A DNA stretch of 64,000 nucleotides, from contig JACLAT010000044.1 in NCBI GenBank assembly GCA_018105865.1, positions 186,001-250,000 on the forward strand, given 5' to 3'. Below are positions 34,051 to 42,860 of the stretch, piece after piece. The translations under genes and the position numbers were made by a program. Origin of the DNA: Metaphire vulgaris. Lineage: Eukaryota; Annelida; Clitellata; Crassiclitellata; Megascolecidae. The notes under the pieces are model-generated. The model did not search any database and was not told the origin of the DNA. It worked only from the letters and a program-made list of their open reading frames with translations. How positions within the stretch are numbered: the stretch's first letter is position 1; each line of letters begins with the position of its first letter.

Positions 34051-35107
34051 CTGACATCTGGTTCCAATGGCTAAGTAGCGTTTTCAACTCACCGCTCCTC
34101 TGCAAGAAAACTTCCTCTGAAGGGTAGCTTTCTGCTTCTTTCCAACCAACAAGGGACGAGACATCTCGGTCTTCCAGCTGCTTAGATCGAATACTTTCCT
34201 TGCTCCATTCGTTCCAAGCAGATAAATCTGCCTCTTCCTTCACCGCGAAAACCGCTTTGATTCGATGGTCAGTTTCTTCAGGGTTCTCTAACCCATCGTG
34301 CGGTATTCTTGACACCGCATCCGCGTTGCCATGTTTTGCTCCCGATCTATGAATAATTTCAAAATCGAATTCTTCGATCGTTTCAAGCCACCGAGCTTGC
34401 TGCCCAATTGGCTCCGGTGTCTTTCTCAACCACTGAAGAGCGGAGTGATCTGTACGAAGTAAAAACTTCTTGCCCCAGAGATACTGCCGAAACTCCTTCA
34501 GAAAGTGTACCACTGCTAGCAGTTCCCTTCTGGTTACATTGTAGTTCCTCTCTGCCGGGGAACACAATCGACTTGCGTAACAAATCACTTTCTCTTCACC
34601 ACCCTGAATCTGTGATAAAACCGCTCCAATGGCGTACCCGGACGCATCTGTATCCAATACGTAATCTCCATCGTCGATAGGAAGTGCGAGTATCGGCGAT
34701 GAAGTTAACCTGTTCTTCAATTCCTGAAATGCCTGTTCGCATTCTTCGGACCATTGAAACGTTACTCCTTTCCTAGTAAGACCATGCAATGGTTTTGCTA
34801 TTAAAGCAAAATCAGAAACGAACTTCCGATAATAGGAACAAAGTCCAACGAACGACCTCACCTGTCTTACATTCTTAGGTGTCGCCCAGTTCTTCACGGA
34901 TTTGACCTTGTCTGGATCCGTGGCGACTCCTTCCGAACTCACAACGTGTCCGAGGAACAAGACTTGCCTTTGCAACAAGTGACATTTAGAAGGCTTCAGC
35001 TTAAGATTATACTGGTTTAATCGACTGAATACCTTTTCCAACCGTTCCATATGACTTTCCACGTCTTTCGAGAAGACAATAATATCGTCGAGATATATAC
35101 CAAACAA
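34037..35107 (-). CDS. Gypsy RT palm (YLDD) and RNase H segment
   Basis: The frame begins just before the catalytic IYLDDIIVFSKD motif. It continues with LFLGHVVSSEGV and VRSFVGLCSYYRKFV (thumb and connection), then RNase H: VLDTDASGYAIGAVLSQ, ELLAVVHFLKEFRQYLWG and LLRTDHSALQWL. AKHGNADAVSRIP ends the connection to integrase. It should be continuous with the upstream RT fingers, but an extra AT in a TA-rich run at about 35,091-35,099 puts it in another frame. It ends prematurely at 34,037 because of the 7-bp duplication at 34,047-34,060. Confidence 0.95.
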   Translation of the reverse strand: MFGIYLDDIIVFSKDVESHMERLEKVFSRLNQYNLKLKPSKCHLLQRQVLFLGHVVSSEGVATDPDKVKSVKNWATPKNVRQVRSFVGLCSYYRKFVSDFALIAKPLHGLTRKGVTFQWSEECEQAFQELKNRLTSSPILALPIDDGDYVLDTDASGYAIGAVLSQIQGGEEKVICYASRLCSPAERNYNVTRRELLAVVHFLKEFRQYLWGKKFLLRTDHSALQWLRKTPEPIGQQARWLETIEEFDFEIIHRSGAKHGNADAVSRIPHDGLENPEETDHRIKAVFAVKEEADLSAWNEWSKESIRSKQLEDRDVSSLVGWKEAESYPSEEVFLQRSGELKTLLSHWNQMSDVYY

Positions 35108-36930
35108 ATATCCAGATTTAGACCTGATAGCACGAGGTTCATTAACCGACAGAATGAAGCAGGACTATTGCACAGTCCGAACGGTAACACACGGAACTGG
35201 AAGCATCCTTTCCTTGTAACGAAAGCTGTCTTGTGCTTATCCTTCGGATGAAGCGCCATCTGGTGATAGCCAGCACGAAGATCGAATGTGCTAAACCATT
35301 TTGCTCCGCCAAGAGTATCCAAACATTCACTGATCAAAGGTAAAGGAAATGAATCCTTCCTTGTTTTCGCATTCACTTTCCGGTAATCTATGCAGAAGCG
35401 TAGGCTACCGTCTTTCTTTTTCACCATGACAACGTTTGATGACCATTCAGAGGACGACGGTTCCACAATATTCTGTTCCAACATGGAGTCCACCTGACGA
35501 TCGATTTCAGCCAACATTGCTATTGGTTGCCTTCTAAGAGGTTGCCGCACTGGGTCCTCTTTCTGCGTATCAATCTCGTGCTGAATCACCGACGTGTAAC
35601 CCAAGTCATTCTCTGATAGGGAAAAACTTGTCCGGTAGCGCAAGATGAGCTCCCGAAGTGACTCTCTTTGCTCACTCGTGACGCCTTCCACGGTCTCCCA
35701 CAAGTTTGACAACTTGCTCTCGTCTCCATTTTCCACATGGATAGCATTCGTGACCACCGTACTCGAAAATTCATTTTCACTGGTTTCCGCTTCGCAGTCT
35801 TGTAAGACTTCAACCCTCTCCAACTGACACAAAGTTTTCGATGGAATTTCCACCGTTGTTGGTCCCACATTGATGACCCTTATTCTAGGTTCATCGTCTT
35901 CTGCATTTATTAACGTTCGACCGACTATTACATTTGCCAGGAGTTCGCTCGGAACAGTTGCCCATTCTGTTTGACATCGTCCCAAATGAGGGTAAACCAT
36001 GATTGCCGAAATGTCGACTTCTCGGAGGGATGGTACGACAACTTCCCTTTCGATCATAACCTTGCGGCACATGCTCTCCTCGTCCACCTCATGGAGAGGT
36101 ATTGATTCTGTCCCGACACAGATTCTTCCCGTAGCGAAGTTCCAACTCACTTTATTGTTCTCCAACCAAGCCAGACCCAAAATCAACCTGGTTACTTGTT
36201 CGGTCACAAGACAAGGAAGAGCGTACACGTTTCTTCCTATCTTTATTTTGAGGGTGGCCTCGCCCTCTACTTTGATTCTAGTTCCATTCGCTGCCAGCAG
36301 GCGTTGCTGAGCCGGTCTCAGTAATTTGTTGTTGACCATGTACTTCGGTACCAACGACATTTCACTCCCTGTGTCCGAAAGGCATGGGTGTTCCTTTCTT
36401 CGACCTTCCAACTTTCCGAAAACATAAGCCATACGGCTCCCTTTTACTAGATGGTTCTGCGCATCTCTGGTTCCATCAGGTTGACCCGCTTCTTCGCCCA
36501 CCTGATTTTGATGTTCATCCGAGGCTCGGGCCTGAGGACAAAACCGCTTATAATGACCTTTCTGGCCACAGCCAAAACATGTTCTGTCCAACAGTCTACT
36601 CTGCTCTCTTGGCCTGTCCACCAGCTCCCGTTTTTGGACAGTGTTTCTGTCGAGAGTCAACTGTTCCAACCTCTCTAAGATCGTTTTCATGTTCCTCTCG
36701 ACATCGTCTAAACGTCGATTCTGTGGGTCTCTCGTATTCACCTGTTTTGTATTCTTCACTCTCCATGGTTTCCGCTCACCATCGGTACCGAACTTAGAAG
36801 CTTTGCCGTATGCTTCGAACCGTACAGCGTGCTTGTACGCAATATCCAGACATGACGGCTCTCGCTCTCGTACTTTCTGGGCCAACTCCTGATCGGCTAA
36901 AGCGTCGATGAAAGCGTCGCAAGCCACTGT
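35017..36930 (-). CDS. Gypsy gag C-terminus, protease and RT fingers
   Basis: Counting from 36,927, residues 1-100 are the end of the gag core, with a coiled-coil-like segment near 75-95. A CCHC zinc knuckle lies at 117-130 (CFGCGQKGHYKRFC), used for RNA packaging. The aspartic protease has its active site at 183-189 (LSDTGSE) and a GLAWLENN segment further on. RT fingers begin near residue 450 (EQNIVEPSSSEWSSNVVMVK), continue with LRFCIDYRKVNAKT and the first catalytic Asp in FSTFDLRAGYHQM, and reach LPFGLCNSPASFCRLMN. The frame is then lost just before the YLDD motif. The frame at 36,927 opens with GTG, so the true protein continues from the gag core upstream. Confidence 0.93.
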   Translation of the reverse strand, partial: TVACDAFIDALADQELAQKVREREPSCLDIAYKHAVRFEAYGKASKFGTDGERKPWRVKNTKQVNTRDPQNRRLDDVERNMKTILERLEQLTLDRNTVQKRELVDRPREQSRLLDRTCFGCGQKGHYKRFCPQARASDEHQNQVGEEAGQPDGTRDAQNHLVKGSRMAYVFGKLEGRRKEHPCLSDTGSEMSLVPKYMVNNKLLRPAQQRLLAANGTRIKVEGEATLKIKIGRNVYALPCLVTEQVTRLILGLAWLENNKVSWNFATGRICVGTESIPLHEVDEESMCRKVMIEREVVVPSLREVDISAIMVYPHLGRCQTEWATVPSELLANVIVGRTLINAEDDEPRIRVINVGPTTVEIPSKTLCQLERVEVLQDCEAETSENEFSSTVVTNAIHVENGDESKLSNLWETVEGVTSEQRESLRELILRYRTSFSLSENDLGYTSVIQHEIDTQKEDPVRQPLRRQPIAMLAEIDRQVDSMLEQNIVEPSSSEWSSNVVMVKKKDGSLRFCIDYRKVNAKTRKDSFPLPLISECLDTLGGAKWFSTFDLRAGYHQMALHPKDKHKTAFVTRKGCFQFRVLPFGLCNSPASFCRLMNLVLSGLNLDICLVYISTILLSSRKTWKVIWNGWKRYSVD

Positions 36931-36970
36931 TTCTAACAGTTCATTCGTTGGTCCAGGTACGCAAGCACCA

Positions 36971-37311
36971 TTAGTTTCGAATTTCCAACATGACAGAGTT
37001 CAAGGATTCTCCCTGAGCTTGTCGATACGTTCGCAACTTCATTCGATAAAGACTCGTCTGATCTTGTGAGCCATATCGCGCACTTAAATGGTCCACCAAT
37101 GTCTTCCACGTTACGTTCTGCAAATCTCCCATGTCCCACAAAAGCTGAGCTGCAGGACCTGTAAGAGCACACATGAGTTGGTCTGCCTTTTCCCTCTCAT
37201 TCCAACCGTTACACTGAGAACACACTTCAAACTTTGCCAGAAAAGCGGCCACCGGTGTTTTACCATCGTACTTCTCCAGCTTGATTCGGATACCGCGGTC
37301 TTTTGTTTACC
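36971..37311 (-). CDS. Gypsy gag core segment
   Basis: The frame has KLEKYDGKTPVAAFLAKFEV, the NGWNEREKADQLMCALTGPA segment and QLLWDMGDLQNVTWKTLVDH, ending LNSVMLEIRN. This is the retrotransposon gag (capsid-like) domain, which assembles the particle. Frames change at both ends: near 37,290-37,310 (from the long N-terminal extension) and twice within 36,955-36,985 (towards the zinc knuckle). The middle piece KLMVLAY is in the third frame. Confidence 0.88.
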
Positions 37312-39556
37312 ATCCTGAGAACTCTGACAGCGTAGATCCACCGCTGTTTTATTATCTCTCTTGGATTCCACAGTTTGCTTGCCCTGATAATCAGACTCAT
37401 CCGAAGTTGACTCGTAGTCACTCGGAGTTTCGGTCCCGTTTTCCGACGATTCAGGTGACTTTGGTCTCGAACCAATTCGTTTTCCAGCTCCTTTTGATAG
37501 AGCTTTTCGAGCTTCCTTGTTTTCCGAAGTTCCACGATTGAAGGAGCCGCCCCTCTCCTTGTGGCATTCAGAACTTTCTTGCTTTACTGAATTTCTAAAT
37601 AAGAAATTCTTGTCTGACCTGCCCGCCGTCACCTCTCTCTCATGACGGTTCTTTCCACGTCCACGATTCGCTTCGTCTTTGGATTTGAGCCTGTCTTGAT
37701 CCCGAAGGGCAAGCCCTTCCAATTTGTTCTGCATTTCAATCACTGCCCGTCGGAGGGCCGACAAGTCACGCTTCTCGTTTCCTTCACGGTTATCCACCTC
37801 TCTCTGAGTCCAGTTGGTTCTTCCTCGCGACCTAGCCGCGTCGGCGCCGGCTCCTAGGCAAGCTCTGTCGTTTGAAATAGACCAACGGACTTTGGTTTCT
37901 CGCGGCATCAAGGCATTTCTACCGTAATCTCTCCTGGGTTCCCACATCGACTGATCACCTTCTTCGTTTCTTCGAGAGTAATGTGGTCTATCCACCTCTC
38001 TGGACATTGCAGCCTCGGAGTCGGCTCCAAGGTATGCTCTGCCTATGTAGCATTGACCTTCTTTGCCACGCAACGGACGATGGCCTTCTGGAGCGTAACG
38101 ATTTTCGGCCTCTTTTGACATTGCTGCTTCGGCGCCGGCTCCGAGGCAGGTTCTGTCAGCGGATAGCTTCCAATCTTGTTGCTCCCATCGTCGTTCGGAT
38201 CCCAAACTATCACGGTCCTCACATCCCTGATCTGTCCACTGAGCCTGTGAACTAGGGTGACTCTGTATCCTGGACACTGGTCTGTCTGTCGTTCTGTTCA
38301 CTGCCCTCTCAGTGTTGGTCCCGAGGCAAGGTCTGCCTGCAATATTCCGAATTTCATTCTGACGTGGTGCACGGTACCCTCTCTGCACAACGTAACCTTC
38401 CGCTTCTTCTAACATCGCTGTCCCGGCACTGGCTCCGAGACGAGTTCTGTTATCCGAGTGCGGTCGATTGACGTGCTGTTGATCCCACCGTTCTTCGGTT
38501 CTGTGGTTACCTTTGGCGACTCTGTCTCTTTCCTGTCCTTGACACTTTCGATCACTTCGTGAGTCTTCGTTTGGAGGATACGCTGCTCTTTCGTACACAG
38601 TCGCTTCGGCGCCGGCTCCGAGACGAGCTCCGTACTCAGGGTAGCGATCTCCAACGACGATATTCTGCTTCAGTGTGGTGCGGTTGGTTGCTCTTTCGAA
38701 CATCGCTGCATCGGCGCCGGCTCCGAGGCAGTTTCTGTCCTCCAAAGTGTCCCAATCCGCCTGGTTCTGTTCACCTTGTCTTTCAGCCCCATAGGTTCTG
38801 TAGTTAACCGCACGGTCTCGGTCCTTAACTTTACCCGTTCCATCGTCGCTTCCACGCCTCTCGAGGGCGAAACTGGTTTCCCTTCCTCTCGTTTCTTGGA
38901 GTGGAAGCTCGCCGTCCTCCCATGAGACTGGCCTGTAAGTCTCTCTCCGTCGACCTGGTGGAGCAATATCCACTTCGGAGTCCTCGTCTTCGATATCTTC
39001 CGTTGGCACCTTTGATCGATACATTCGATCTTCGCAGCTTTCGACTGTTTGACACAGTCCTCTGACCGTTCCTGGTACCATAGCAGGCTTGTTCCTGCTT
39101 TGATCAAGCGGCGGCGGGCGGTCAACCTCGTAATCTGTCCCTGATTCTGACTCTGTCACAAACACTTGGTCCCTTCGCTGACCGTGGTTAGCTCTCCCAG
39201 TGCCGGCGCTACTGAGAAATGCAAGACCCTGCGGCTGGCGATACTCAAGTTCTCTTATCTGTGACTGGCTGCCTGTTTGCAGAGTTTCAGGAACCGCCCG
39301 CCAAACGTTACTCTCCGGTCTCACGGGTCCCATCGGGAGGCGGTCCAACTTGCGCGTCGACTCACGTACTGGCGCAGACACTTGATCTCCCCGCTGCCTA
39401 TAACCAGCGTTCTCGGTGCCGGCGCAACCGATAATAGCATTAGTCACTGGCTCACGATCGGTCTCAAGTTCACTCATCTGCAATTGCCTCTGTGGCGGAG
39501 GATGCACGCGCTCTTCACGGACCGCCCACCAGTCCTTGGTTCCTCCAACTGGCTCC
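37290..39556 (-). CDS. Long repetitive N-terminal gag extension
   Basis: This open stretch of about 750 codons precedes the gag core. It is hydrophilic, rich in Arg, Glu, Gly, Asp and Ser, with no membrane segment. It contains at least seven motifs of the type RxCLGAGA(D/E)AAM spaced about 35-60 residues apart, and degenerate ones (LSSAGTGRAN, IGCAGTENA) in a 5' subregion with a longer repeat of about 85 residues (RQRGDQV...ESTRKLDRLP). The last third is charged: a Lys/Glu-rich helix (LSALRRAVIEMQNKLEGLAL), then an acidic Ser/Glu segment (SPESSENGTETPSDYESTS). I know no named domain with this repeat. Function is unknown. Confidence 0.75.
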
Positions 39557-39602
39557 GGTTAATAGGTTGGCGATCCACTACACGCTGACTGTAACTGTCT
39601 GG

Positions 39603-40301
39603 CTACCGGGTGAACGTTTCGTCGATCTCACAGGTCATCAATGCCGCTTCGGTGCCGGCGCAACCTAGGCTAGCAAATTCCCCAGATCTGTGCAGATCTT
39701 CTATTACGCTCCCTTCCGCTCTATCTGACCTTCCCGCTCGCCTCGGGATGTTTTCAGCGTTTTGACCACGGACCCCCAACCAATCATTGCGGGCTGCCTG
39801 TCGTCCCGAATCTGAACGTAGTTCCTCGGTGTCTCTCAAATTCTGACGGGGTGGAATTCTGTTCCAGTCCTCAATATCCATTGCATTTGGCTGGAAGCCA
39901 GAATCCACCTCACTTCTGGTACCATTTTGTGGCGACCCCGCCGGCTCGCGGTCTCGAAGCGCGGCCAGCGGTCGGGCGGCCCCCAACGCCCGCTCGGTCT
40001 CCCGATCGCCATCAGCCGCCGATTCTGCCTCATCGGCGGCGTCACGTTCCCTTTCCGGCTCTCCGACATCAGAGGAGGTGTCCGCGGCTGCCGGGCAGGC
40101 AGCGCACTGAGGATGGCCGCTCCTCAACGCAGGGTTCTCGTTTTCCTCCTCTGACTCTCTATCCGTTCCGGCTTCGGCCTCGTCCGAGAGACCCTTTAAC
40201 TCATGCCTCTTATCGCTGGCCACCGCTTGGTCTCGGCGCCTTAAGCGATTTCGATAGGTATTTCTAGTCTCTGACTTCGACTTGGCCCCACGTCTCTTCA
40301 T
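39603..40301 (-). CDS. LTR-initiated ORF crossing the primer-binding site
   Basis: The first ATG is at 40,301, inside the 5' LTR. The frame runs through the LTR end (39,928), the 3-nt spacer and the PBS, and 300 bp into the interior, stopping at 39,603. The N-terminus is basic (MKRRGAKSKSETRNTYRNRL), then acidic and Ala-rich. The last part has GEFASLGCAGTEAALM, another copy of the repeat motif of the downstream gag extension. This suggests the two were one gag reading frame before a break near 39,560-39,600. The same frame is open in the solo LTR at 14,379-16,539 and broken by a 1-nt loss in the 3' LTR. Confidence 0.7.
   Translation of the reverse strand: MKRRGAKSKSETRNTYRNRLRRRDQAVASDKRHELKGLSDEAEAGTDRESEEENENPALRSGHPQCAACPAAADTSSDVGEPERERDAADEAESAADGDRETERALGAARPLAALRDREPAGSPQNGTRSEVDSGFQPNAMDIEDWNRIPPRQNLRDTEELRSDSGRQAARNDWLGVRGQNAENIPRRAGRSDRAEGSVIEDLHRSGEFASLGCAGTEAALMTCEIDETFTR
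39907..39924 (-). promoter_or_regulatory. Primer-binding site, tRNA-Leu type
   Basis: On the minus strand TGGTACCAGAAGTGAGGT starts 3 nt after the 5' LTR. From memory it matches the 3' end of animal tRNA-Leu(UAA) (ending ...CCACTCCTGGTACCA) with two mismatches in 18. It should prime minus-strand cDNA synthesis. Confidence 0.8.
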
Positions 40302-41880
40302 TCTCGGCAATCTAGCCGTTTTCCGCTCTCTTATAGACAGGCGGCGTTGTCTCTTGGCTTCCTCTCACGCTTTCACCAAACCCAAGGTTAACCGTGCCTG
40401 AATGGACGGCGGTCCACTCTTTTCCTGGCCGTCGATTCACTCAAACTGTCTCCCCGCGCCTTTACGACAGGCGGGCGTCTGTCTCCTCCCTTGGCTCAGA
40501 ATTGACCTCCTGGGCACTAACGTGACCTCAGGTAGGCGAGGTTCATCACAGCCAAGGCTCACCTTCACGGACAGTGCGCTGAGACTCCGGCGTCACAGCG
40601 ACTTTCAAAGACACGAACACAACTTGCCTTTATAGGTTTATTTTTATTTATTTAATAAACCAAGCAACAATGACAGCAATGGCTACAGTGGCAACACTGG
40701 TAACACGAACAAAGACGCGCTGACTAGACGCAGTCCGGCAGCCACAATAACTAGCGCACAGGAACTGCAATCGATAGTCTTTGATACGTCAGTATGAAAC
40801 GATAAGCTTTAGCACTTTAAACGGGCTCCAAATACTCGCTTTCAATCGCTGTGCTTTCTTTACTCTATCGCTTCACAGTATAAGCGAGCACACCAAGAAA
40901 ACACGATCTCATGACAAAGACTGAAATTTTCAGAGTTTTGAAACTTTTTGACGGACACTTAGGCGGATTTTTCGTCTGTAGTCTGTATTTCCGCGTAGTT
41001 ACCGTCGATAGGAAAAAGTAGGGACCTGTTTAAGAACGTTTTCCTTAGCGGTGATCAGGGGCTTATTCTACGGCCAAGCGACGCGGCAATAGCTCCTGCC
41101 AGATGGGCGCGCGTCTCAAGCGAACTTTAGTTCAACAGCCGCCTGCGTCCGCCTAGTGACGCGGGCTACATAAATTCCCATATTTCGGAGATTTTCGATT
41201 TTAGAACCAGCCCCTTGAGGGCGCTCGCTCCCAAATGTCCCTATCTACGCATTTTATCCGCCAGAAAGCTTAACTTCGGACCCACCCCCCTAGCGTCGTC
41301 GGCGGCGGCGAAGGACGCCTCGCCGCCGGCGACGCGCATCGCCGTCAGGACCTTGTTCCCCGGGCGCCGCTCTTTAGGCGGAATTTCAAGCTGTAGGGCC
41401 GCGTCCGCTTAGATGCCGTCAGAGCAGGACCTAGGAGGCAGTGTCGTCGTTATCGGTGGTAAGCGACCCCGTCTACGGGCCCAGCCCTCGCTAACCACCC
41501 CTGGTAGTCCGGGCGCCAGTGTTCAGGCGTACGCATCGACTACACAGCCGGCCGACCGCTGCGTTCTCTCTCCTTCTTTCCATCGCTCCAACCGCCTGTT
41601 CCCTTCGTCAGCAGCCAGCCAGTCGCCGTCTCCGCGTAGCCTCTGTCAAACAGGCGACGGTCTTTCAGCGGCCAAACTCTCTACTTGCTAAAGACCGAAG
41701 GCTCGGGAACCATAAACCGTTGCCGGTTTATACAACTTATCTCTCGGTCTTTGGGCGGCCGTGGCGATTCTAATAATTTTACCGAAGCCTTAGCGTCTTA
41801 GCCTAGCGCGTGCTCTGTCCGTTTTACATGAATTAAAACTTTATTAATTAATTAACTAACAAGTTATACAGTTAAGCAAT

Positions 41881-41963
<83 letters not shown>

Positions 41964-41982
41964 CTATCTGTGGCACATGGTC

Positions 41983-41988
<6 letters not shown>
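39928..41988 (-). repeat. 5' LTR of the Gypsy element
   Basis: Starts at 41,988 on the minus strand and ends TGTGG...CCACA at 39,928. The outer terminus reads CATA rather than CACA where it meets a TA microsatellite. It carries promoter, transcript start and the first part of the gag-like frame. A (TAA)n tract lies at 41,884-41,962. No TATA box was assigned with confidence. Confidence 0.95.

Positions 41989-42071
<83 letters not shown>
41989..42071. repeat. (TA)n GATGTCTGTC (TC)n microsatellite
   Basis: Separates the Gypsy element from the next hAT. The CTCTTA at its end is repeated after the hAT at 48,861-48,866. Confidence 0.95.
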
Positions 42072-42073
<2 letters not shown>

Positions 42074-42211
42074 TAGGGCGCTTATCAGGGGCTTGGGGGG
42101 CTTAGCCCCAAATATTTTCAAATTTTGTGGCTATGTAGGCCTGTAATAGTGATTTGAAACGAATTTAGTATAAATAAAATGAGAAAAAGAAGACAGAACA
42201 CATTACACAAG

Positions 42212-42860
42212 TTTAGTATAAGAATACAGCCTACTGTTACGTATTTGTCTTCGACAGAATTTGGTATATCGGAGAATACGAATAGTGTAGAGATTCATTC
42301 GGTTCCTTTGAGAACTCTAGTGACTAAGATAGCTAGGTGTTTGACTAATTTGTCTTTACTGAAAGCTGTACTTATGGCTGCGCAAGCCTCGATATGTATG
42401 AGCGAATGCATGGATCGGCTAGATTAGATACCGGCTGTAATCCGACTAGAGAAGAGCCATCTGGCGAATCTGCGAATTCCTATGGTCTTGTAATTGCCGG
42501 TCTATTTGAAGTCGCGTTCGCTGGAAAAGTCCGAGTACAGTATCTTCCCTATAATTTCTATCACCAGTAAGAATATCCTGGTGGAATGGAGTGGTTTGAA
42601 TAATTCATTTTCTGGCTGTGAGTTGCTGAAAGAGTTCTAAACTTATTGCTGTGTGAAGTGCACGTATCATCTAGGCTTATCGCGAGCGCGGAATGTAATT
42701 ATTACAGTGTGTAAGATGTGTTGCAGCCTGTTTGTGGCTCAGTTTACCGTAGTCCTATTGGTTGTCCGGTACTGATGACGTCACGTTTGATTGACGTTTG
42801 ATTGTCTGAATAATCTGAATAAATATGATGTTTCTCGGCAGCGCATTCTCTTGCCCGGCA
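42212..42860 (+). repeat. 5' LTR of the LARD-like element
   Basis: Ends CCCGGCA. Contains an inverted CCAAT box (CCTATTGGTTG), a perfect CRE at 42,776-42,783 and AATAAA near 42,820, a plausible promoter and poly(A) set. Confidence 0.75.
42776..42783 (+). promoter_or_regulatory. CRE palindrome TGACGTCA
   Basis: The perfect 8-bp cAMP-response element core lies 77 bp before the LTR end and is repeated in the other copy at 47,726-47,733. An inverted CCAAT box is about 25 bp upstream. Binding is inferred. Confidence 0.6.

Larger units (their letters stand above)
29788..41988 (-). mobile_element. Full-length Ty3/Gypsy LTR retrotransposon, 12.2 kb
   Basis: LTRs of about 2.05 kb bound an 8.1-kb interior. 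On the minus strand the order is 5' LTR, primer-binding site, long gag, zinc knuckle, protease, RT, RNase H, integrase, purine tract, 3' LTR. This gag-PR-RT-RH-IN order defines Ty3/Gypsy. No envelope gene is seen. The LTRs appear nearly identical (a few substitutions, short indels, a variable TAA tract), so insertion is recent. Yet the coding region changes frame several times (about 39,560-39,600; 37,290-37,310; 36,955-36,985; 35,091-35,099; 34,047-34,060). Either this copy spread with help from an intact relative or some breaks are assembly errors. Confidence 0.95.

Noticed and set aside
34408..34680. Plus-strand frames across the Gypsy pol region
   Set aside because: Antisense shadows of conserved RT/RNase H coding sequence.
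37826..39680. CRISPR-like array at the regularly occurring GGCGCCGGCTC words
   Set aside because: The spacing is irregular, units are in a coding frame and the context is a eukaryotic retrotransposon. It is a protein repeat.
41864..42121. Poly-Ile and Tyr-Ile frames
   Set aside because: Translations of TAA and TA microsatellites next to the LTR.
42179..42427. Plus-strand frame starting at the 649-bp repeat (also 47,153-47,377)
   Set aside because: Duplicated because it lies in the LTR; no recognisable domain.
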